From contig JAJGOT010000506.1 in NCBI GenBank assembly GCA_022457155.1, forward strand, positions 124,001 through 188,000: 64,000 nt of DNA. The letters run 5' to 3'. Both the position numbers and the translations under genes were made by a program. The DNA is from Cladopsammia gracilis. Its lineage: Eukaryota > Cnidaria > Anthozoa > Scleractinia > Dendrophylliidae. Shown piece after piece: positions 12,401 to 21,400 of this stretch; positions within the stretch are counted from its first letter, which is position 1, and every line of letters starts with the position of its first letter. The notes below the pieces were generated by a model. That model made no database searches. It was not told where the DNA came from and saw only the letters and a program-made list of their open reading frames with translations.

Positions 12401-15400
12401 AAATACAATCGAACCTCGTAACATCATCAACTCGCATGTCATAATTCACTGGCGGTTATTGAGAGGCGTCCACTTGTAAAGTTTGCATTGTATATCTTTC
12501 TTAACGAAAACAATTTGACTTGTTCGGATGCTAGAGCAAGTTATTGACGCAACGGAAAACTGCAAAGAAAATTCTATTCTTTTCCAAGTTTCAGCAAAAA
12601 TATTCGTTGGGTTCCTTTAACAACCTCGTTTCAGTTTACTAGATATCTCCATTTTTATCTCTTCCCTGGAGCAACCAATGGGGTAGGATCTATAATGAAG
12701 CGAGTAAGGAAGGTGATAGGTTCGATTCCTGTCGGGGACTCGGATGTTTTTCCTTGTCCCACGCTCGTGACATGATGAACATCACATCTCTCTCATTTCA
12801 TTACCGAGCTTGACATTTACCACCATTCTTTATTTATCACCACACATGACGCTTTCGACATCGCCGATTCTAGCAGTATGCAGAACGCACATCATACATG
12901 AACCATATGGCCTAGCTCGCCACGAGTCTCTTGTAGCTCGGTGGTTATAGCATCCTACCGGTGTGATTATAGCATCCGACCGGTGTGGTTATAGCATCCT
13001 ACCGGTGTGGTTATAGCATCTGACCGGTGTGGTTATAGCATCCGACCGGTGTGGTTATAGCATCCCACCGGTGTGGTTATAGCATCCGACCGGTGTGGTT
13101 ATAGCATCCGACCGGTGTGGTTATAGCATCCGACCGGTGTGGTTATAGCATCCCACCGGTGTGGTTATAGCATCCGACCGGTGTGGTTATAGCATCCGAC
13201 CGGTGTGGTTATAGCATCTGACCGGTGTGTGGTAGGCCATAGGTTCGAATTTTTCGAATAGGTTCGAATTTTTTCTTTGTCCCACGCTCGCACGAACAAC
13301 AGTACATCTGTCTCGAGAATATTCTATACCAGAACATTGCCATAAGTCTTAAAGTTCAGAAGGACAAAGATACGTTTCCACATTGCATGGGAGGATCTAG
13401 GGGGAGGGTGCAGGGGGTGCGCACCCCCCCCCCCCCCCCCGAGATGACCTGCGGTTTTTTAATACAACTGGTATTCTGCAAAAAAAACTATGTGAAAAAA
13501 AAAACATTCCCTAGTGGTGCACCCACTCCTAAAAAAAATCCTGGATCCGCCCCTGCATTCCATGTAAAAACTAATTTAGAAACTTACCCTGCGCTGTTGC
13601 CCTGCTCTCGAAACAAGTCAAACACCTGAAACACTGTACGATGAACGTCTGCGGTGACCTGCTGTGTTTGTAGATAGGTGACCAAAGTTGATTCACCGGA
13701 GGTTGACATGTCCTCTGCTTCGTTTATACTACGTACACTCGGAGGAATTCTGCTTTCAGTCTGCGAAGAAAACAACCGATTCACACACCCAGTTAGTTCG
13801 CGTTGGTTTGTTTCTCCGCGTAACCATCCGATAAAGTTGTACCATATTAATCGACCCCCAGTTTGTATTTTGTATTCTGGAGGCTGGATGCTAAAGCTGG
13901 TACTTTATTTAGGGTGCAACCGATACCTGCTCTCCGTAAGCCTCTGTGACGCTTGATTCAGAGGTTTCATTGCAACAGTCGGACGATCCGGGACAACGAG
14001 GACGCTTGGGTCTGAATCTAGAATGGCAGCCGAAGAAGCACCCTGAGGAGAAAAGTGAAACTTGTAAGGAAACAAAACAGGACCCTCGTACGACGCAGTA
14101 CAGTGATTTCATCACAACAAAATTGGCAGGTCCTGTCGAATCTTCGGACTTTTTATGGGCTTTCGATGTCAATAAAATTATTAAAATTTACAAAGTCATT
14201 CCGCCTATCCGGGTCCTAATTGACACAAAGCCAGATACCGATATAGGTATGCAGGTATGCTATATCATAAGCCACAAAGGTGTTCACTAATACTATAATG
14301 GTAGCGGGCTTCATCCTTAGAGCCATGAGACAGCCATGCAACTGTGGACAACTGTTTCGGCCTAAAAAGGGTTCGTCTGCATGGTAAAGCTAATACTTTA
14401 GTTCAGGGTTCCAACAAGTGTTGTTAGTGAGTAACACTTGTGAGATGTAGCAGTGACAAAGTTGTCCTTATTGATACAGTTCTGTTTGCAGAAGACGAGT
14501 GACTTAGCTTATGAACCCCACACCCGCTGACGATGAAGTCCGGTCCCGTCCCGATTTTGACTTCCATTCATCTCGGAGATATTCCATTGGAAAATGTTAA
14601 ACATCAACCAAACTTACCATAATTGATTTTGGAAATGACCAACGACCGATATATGTTACGTAACGAAAAAATATCACCTTTAGTTCCTGAAAGCTTGCTT
14701 CGACTGACTCCTATGAAGACCAAGACGGCGGCAACTACAATCGGTATTGCAACTGCCCAAAGCCAGTGAACAAGAGGCTTAGAGCTGCTGCTATCTTCAT
14801 TTTCCGCCAGGGGCATCTTAACATTATCAACTAACAAGCAAAATACAGATTAAAGACATTATAAATTTTCTTATCAAAGCCAATTCTGGGTAATATCTAG
14901 GGGTTGTAATGGGTGGAAGCTCCCCCCCCCCCCCCCCCCCCCCGCCAGCTTCCTCCCCTACATAAAGTTGTTACAATCACAGTATATAAGTAAATATGTC
15001 AGAAAAATCATCCAGGTCAGTGTGCATGAGGTAAGCAATCCCTGTCAAAGGACACTATATGACAAGGAACATGAACCAACATACAAACTGCTGGCCTTAC
15101 GACAGGCTCGGTTATTTTGCTTTACCGGAGTTCATAACGCTATCAAGGCTAAAAAGAAAAACAATAAAACTGTGACATCATCTCAAACTTTTGTCTCAAA
15201 ATGCACTCAGATGAGATGAGATCGCATCTCAGCGCATAATCTTTTCAAAACAATTTCCGAGAGAGGGCATGCCCGGACCTCCCTCGGAAGCTCATGACCT
15301 TCGGCCACTCGAAACGGCCCTGTGAAACGCGCACAGTCTAGTGCAATGCAGAACATATAAAATGATTTCAAATTAAAACTGAATAGTAACGAAATATACT

Positions 15401-18400
15401 CTCGTCCCTTGGCTATCGTTCTTTGCGATTGCGTTGCATATTGTCAGTGTTCACTCGACAAGGTGTATTCTTCTACAGTACCTTGTACCACCTTCCAAGT
15501 TTGACAACACGCCTATCACAGTTCCTATTTCCCATGCAAGTACGTCACAGAAAGGAAATGTACTGCCATGTGCATTATAAGTTACATTGAGCACTAAAAC
15601 GGAACTAACGCTGTCTACATACCATCACTTTGCATAGTGAACGCCGTTGTAGTAATTTCTTCGGGCACTCCACGGACATCCAGTCCCTTTAACATGCTTT
15701 TCGTTTTGACATCGTCCGAAGGTGACCTTGAAACCTGTAGCGGCGGTGGAACTGAAATTTCCACTGCTGAACCGTTTTGCTCGGCATTTCGCCGAGTATG
15801 CCTCGAAACATACGGTGCGTCCCCTTGCATTGTGTCCGTATTGGTGTCCGGTTCTGCCATTGTAGTCGGGTTAGAACCCGACGAATGGTTACCTCCCGGA
15901 GAGAAGGATGGGTCGATTGATTTCTCAGGTGCAAGTGCGCTCCTCGTCGAAGGATAAATAGAATACACAGAATGGGATTTAACTGACCGTGCACCTGCTG
16001 CAGAGCCATCTGAAGACGTGGGACGGACGCCTTCAAATCCTGACGAAGTTTCGTCCTGATGTCTTATGGGTTTATTAGTACCACTAGGCCAAGGTTTTTC
16101 AACCTCTATGCTTGTTACAGAAGATGAATCTTTGTCGTTTCCTTTCTTTTGTGGATTAAAAACCAAAACATCTATAATCCAAAAATATATAGCAATAATG
16201 TAAAAATAATGTTGGGCTCAATCGGTGTCTCTTTTGGGAAGGAAAAAAAAAGGGGGGGGGGATTAGTGCGGGGGTTGGTTGTCAGGATATAGAAATTTCT
16301 AGGACTAATATCTTGACCAATATATAGTTATATAATTAAAACAAGACTGTTACAGGCTCTTAGAAAGTAGGGACGAGCGGCAAAGAAAAGCGACATGAAA
16401 ATAGAACGCATGGGGGAGGGAAGAAACAGTCGATCGTCGTCTTCTTCCTTACCGGGCGCATATTTTTCGTATTTGGGAACCCGTTACCCCCCCCCCCGGG
16501 GGGGACTCCCATATAAAAATGACGGGGATGCTCGTAGTACCTTTTAGGGTTCCTGAAATTTGCAGGATGGCACCCATTGTGTACCTTTTAGGGTCCTACA
16601 ATCTAAAATGACCACCGTTAGAATTTTCGCGGTACCTTCGCGTGTTGTTTAAGAATTGGTACCTCTCAGGGGTAAAAATTCATTCGAGCCACGCCTATCA
16701 AACGAGATTCTGCTGTCTTTTAGGGCGACCTTGTTACTCATGCGCATAGCGGCATGAGTCAAGGTTTCGGTAAGGTTTCCTTGTTTCCATTTTTAGCTTT
16801 CGTCCCGCTTTTGCCTTGTTTTTTTTTAAAGTTTCCCGTATCCCGCGGGAGGACTTTCACTGGTCTGATTGGTTGACATGCGACCTCGTTATTTCGCCGT
16901 GCCCGTAATCACGTTCTTGTTTTCAAAATAGCCGAGTCAAGCCACTGGCATTTGGTCTTCACCGGAAAAGAAATTACATTTTTCGATGGGAATTTATGTT
17001 GATATCAATTTGTGATTGAATTTTTCTTTGTGTTGTCGCTAGATTTAGAGAAATGCTTATAAAACGTGTTTAAATTCAGTAAGTTGTAAATTCAGTCGTA
17101 ATAATGATATCTGATTTTAGAACGATTGTTTTAAATGCTAATGAGACTTTTATATGCTAATGAGTCTGGCCATATGAGATAAGCAGAATGAAGCAGTAGG
17201 TTAGGTTCACGCTTTTTAAAAACACATGAAAGGACCAATAACATAGGTAGCAAAAGGATTACTAAATAAACGGCGAACATTCAAGTCTAAATTCATTTTC
17301 AACTTTTCATTGTTTTTTAAACTTAAAGTTTCACGCTCAAGTGATTCACGCTACAATGCATTCGCAACTTTGATTTTTGACGCTTTGATTTTTCAAGTCG
17401 GAAAAAAAGTGTTATGATTTTTATTTTGTTTTAAAGTGAAAAGAAAAAAATAACATTTTTCATTACATTTTCTTGCTACCGGACTTTATGAATACTTCAA
17501 ACGGGCGTAATTATCGATATGATAAGAAGTATCCGTAACACCGTGAAAAGCCAATAGCTGACGACAACAAACCAGATCTATGTAGGTGTCCAAGAAAACA
17601 AAACCAATTTCTCACTTTCATATTTTTGGCGCAGTTTATTTGCAAGGCATAAGACGATTAAATAGCCCGGAAAAAGCGAACTCTCCTCTCAGCTAGGAAG
17701 GTTGCCAGTGCGACATTTTTGGCTTCCGAAGAAAATCTTGTTTTCATTCTTTTGGGGGTTTGTAAAATGTGTGAATCTATCGCGCCTCGAATTTTTCTGT
17801 CAGCTTGGCTCATTAGCATATAAAAATCTAATTAGCATCTAAAACATGGGTTACACGAAATCGTTCTAACATGTAAACAAAACAAGACTTACATGTCACG
17901 CAAAATTCGTTGAGAGGGAAGGGGTGCGTGACCCAGTTAAAATAAACCATAAAACGTTCTTATGCAAGCGCATGAGTACAGGCTACCAGCTAGCCTCTTG
18001 TTTTTCGAAAGTTTCCGACGAGGACCCCCGCCCTTTTTATATGGGTGTTCCTCCGGAGGACCTGTAACGGGCGGATCTCTCTTGTGACTCGACCCTTACC
18101 GTCAGTTATTTGTGTATTGTTGCATTTTATAACAGAAACATCTCCCAATTCCACAGGTCCACGACACTTCTCACAAACAGTATCCCTTGTTTTTTCACAA
18201 GATTTCTCAACTCTGCCAAAGCCAGGAGGACATGGACGGCATTTCTTGCATACCACATTTGACGTTGGAGTGCATGTCCATAATTCAAATTCGTTGTCAT
18301 TGCAACGAGAGCAAGGCCGGCATGTTCTTCTACGAGAGGCGTGGGTCGAGAATGTGCCTTCCTTACATGGTATGCAATGAGTTGGGCCATTTTTACGACA

Positions 18401-21400
18401 ATATGACGAATATCCTGGAGGACATTTTATTCCTGGACAAAAGAGGGACAAATGGTGTGGTTCCTTTTCACCCAGCGACTAAATTGTGAAGTAAGAAAGA
18501 TTAAAGAAGATTAAAGTAAAAAAAGAACATTCTTAGTTCTTAGTTCTCACATACAAACCAATCTGCGTGCAACACACAGAAAGTGAAGGGAGGACAGACA
18601 GACAGACAGGCAGACAGACATGCTATTTATACATGGAATTTCTTCAATTTACAAAAAATTGGTTTCCACGAAAACCGTGTGTAAACACATAGAATACAAA
18701 AGTGCAACGGTTAAAAAGTGCTGAACTACTTCAGAGCTAAAATTTTGGAGACTGAGTGTGCATACTGAGCGTCTCCCCGCATTTTTTTCGCTCGCTTTTC
18801 TTCGCGCCTTCCCCAACTATTCGCGCTTTTCCCACTATCTGAACGCCTAGAACAGGCTATGATATTCCCAAAGGATAAACCCGGAAATAAACAAAAATAT
18901 TTATTTATTTAATAGAAATTTGTTTGGAAGAAATATACGTTGACATGTCATATTTGATAAACTATCATTAAGGTAATTAATTCCTTTTTTGCTATTTTGT
19001 ATTTTTCTATGACAACGTCCCTGCAATAGACTGTGTATACGTAAATTTATAAAAAGCTTATTATATAAGACCAACCAATACTAGTATTGTACGTGCAGAC
19101 AGTCTTGAAAATCGGAAAGTTCCAAAATTTAATATAAAACTAAACAAAAGACAATACAAGAAGTTTCGCAGTTCACTACGCACCGTTTTCATGCTTTCGC
19201 TTTCGATTTCATAAACTAGCTTAAACTAAAATTAAATGATGAAATATTATCAGGCTATGATGAAAAGTAGAGTTTACGGCCGTTTTTTGGTCCGGTTTTT
19301 ACAAGATTCCAACTGCGCAATAAGTTCAAATCAAAGATTCATTGGCGAGTAGTTGCTAATCGACTTCATGCGCAGTAAATTTGCTTAACTAATGAGCTGA
19401 AGTATTTTGCTTTGTACCGGTACAAAAAGAGTTCTGTCCAACAGTTACTAAATGATCAGGTTAACTTATAATTCCTTTCTTCGAATAAGCCGGTGTCGAT
19501 TTCACCACCAATAACAACAACAAAGTGAAGCGACAACAAAGCAAAGCGAGCGAGAAATGTGATTTAAAGAAATGGGGTAAGATTACCGACATTGAGAGAA
19601 CTTTAATGCTTTCGACAGCATAGACAGTATAATAGCGGAGCTCTGCGGGCCGAAGGCCCGCGCGGAGCGCCATACTCATAGAACCCATGCCGTCATTTTT
19701 CATGGTCATGACCAGCGGAATGTTTCGCGGGCGCGTGTCCGTCCGCCCGCCGCCCCCTGTGTTGGGCATTTTGAAACGAAAGCGAGGCTTTGATTTTCGC
19801 GCCTTCGCGCAGCTACATGGTGAATGTCACGTCAGCTCGGTAAACACGTTAGTTGGAGCTGTGTTTAGCGGAGAAAACTGAGAAAACCGTTTAAAAGTCG
19901 TTATTTCCCTGCATTTTCGCGGTTTGCTACTTAAGACAGGTTTCACAATTTCTCGAACAGTGGTCAAGACCGCATTTGAGGCTGTGTGACTCTGCAAATC
20001 AAGCGTTTTTGGAGGAATATAGAGCTAAGTGTTTTTTATATTACGGAATCCAGTACCACAGGAGCGGAGAAAACGGACACTAAAACTCTCGAACGTTATG
20101 AATATGACGGCGAACAACCTTTGCCGGAGAAGAGAAACACTGGACATAGGACAAACAAACATAAGCAGAAAAGCAAGTAACGTCTAAATGTGATTTGCAA
20201 AAATTGTTTCGTTTAATAATAAGACTTAAGCTTGAGCTTAAGTTAAATGTGTTAATTTTACCAGAAGAATTTTCTCCAAGTTTTTGCATTCAGAGCTAAA
20301 TTTACAACTTTGAATATCCGTGGTTTTGGCAATGAAGCGAAACAACGCTCTGTTGCTGATTTTGCGAAAAATTCCCGTTCTGATTTTATTTGTTTACAAG
20401 AACCTTTAGCGACAAGACAAAATGCGATAAATTCTCTGACAGCTATAAATGAAATGGCGCGGTAAAAGTTTCTGGTCGCCCGCTCTTGGTAAACAAGGCG
20501 GCGTTGCCATTCTTGTCGCTGAAAAGTTTACAATGGAAAAAAGATTCTTCTGGTAGAATTGTTAGTGTTTTAACTGAACTCGACGACACGAAAATTAATT
20601 TGGTATTATACTTATGCACCCACGAATCCAAGTGAACGTACTTTTATGACACAATTCATGAATATTTTTTCCGAACTCTTTTAAAATTATTGCTGGCGAT
20701 TTTAACTGCATTGAAAACGTTTCTGATAAGCTTGGAGGAAATCCTACAATTTCCATGGATTTGAAAGATCTGCACAGTGTTCTCTGGCGCAAAAAAACAC
20801 GGCCGACTGAAAAATACAATGCACATGGTAATAATGCGGATAAAACTATCGGTACACGTTTGGATAATTTTTTATTGCTCAGGACTTGTATGATTCCTTT
20901 TTAAAATGTGAAATTTTGCCTTGTGTTTTTTCCGATCATGATTCCGTTGATTTAAGCCGCAATTTGCATAATGCATTTTCCCGTGGACCAGGACTTTGGA
21001 GGCTAAATTTAGAATTTGATATTTGCGATATGATCTCAGAAATTATTAAGAAACATGCATTGTACTGGAAAGCATTTACTTCCATTCAAGCTTTGTAGGA
21101 TTTTCTTAAAGAATCTATAAAATTAGTTGCTATAGATTTTGGTCGAAGTAAACAACGCATATTAAGTTAAATCGCGATATTAAAAGGCCACGCAACTATA
21201 AATTCTTTGATCGAAGCTAAACGGGCTCTTATTGAAGGAGATAGCTCAGCGAAAACCACCATAGAAACGCTTGAAAGAGAAATTCGGGCCATTAATTTAT
21301 CCCAAATGAGAGGAAGCCAAATTCGTAGCAGAGTCAAAAGGCTTGAAGAAGGTGAAAAACTTACCAAATTCACGTGCTCAGAAAAATACTGTTCAATCTA

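Noticed and set aside
12951..13230. Possible CRISPR array
   Set aside because: The 22-base units abut with no spacers and sit inside a SINE in an animal genome.
12933..13260. tRNA gene
   Set aside because: A-box and B-box-like words are present, but the cloverleaf is disrupted by the array and the element has a SINE tail.
15637..15957. Plus-strand frame over the stalk exon
   Set aside because: Shadow of the minus-strand receptor exon, whose phase and splice sites are consistent in both units.
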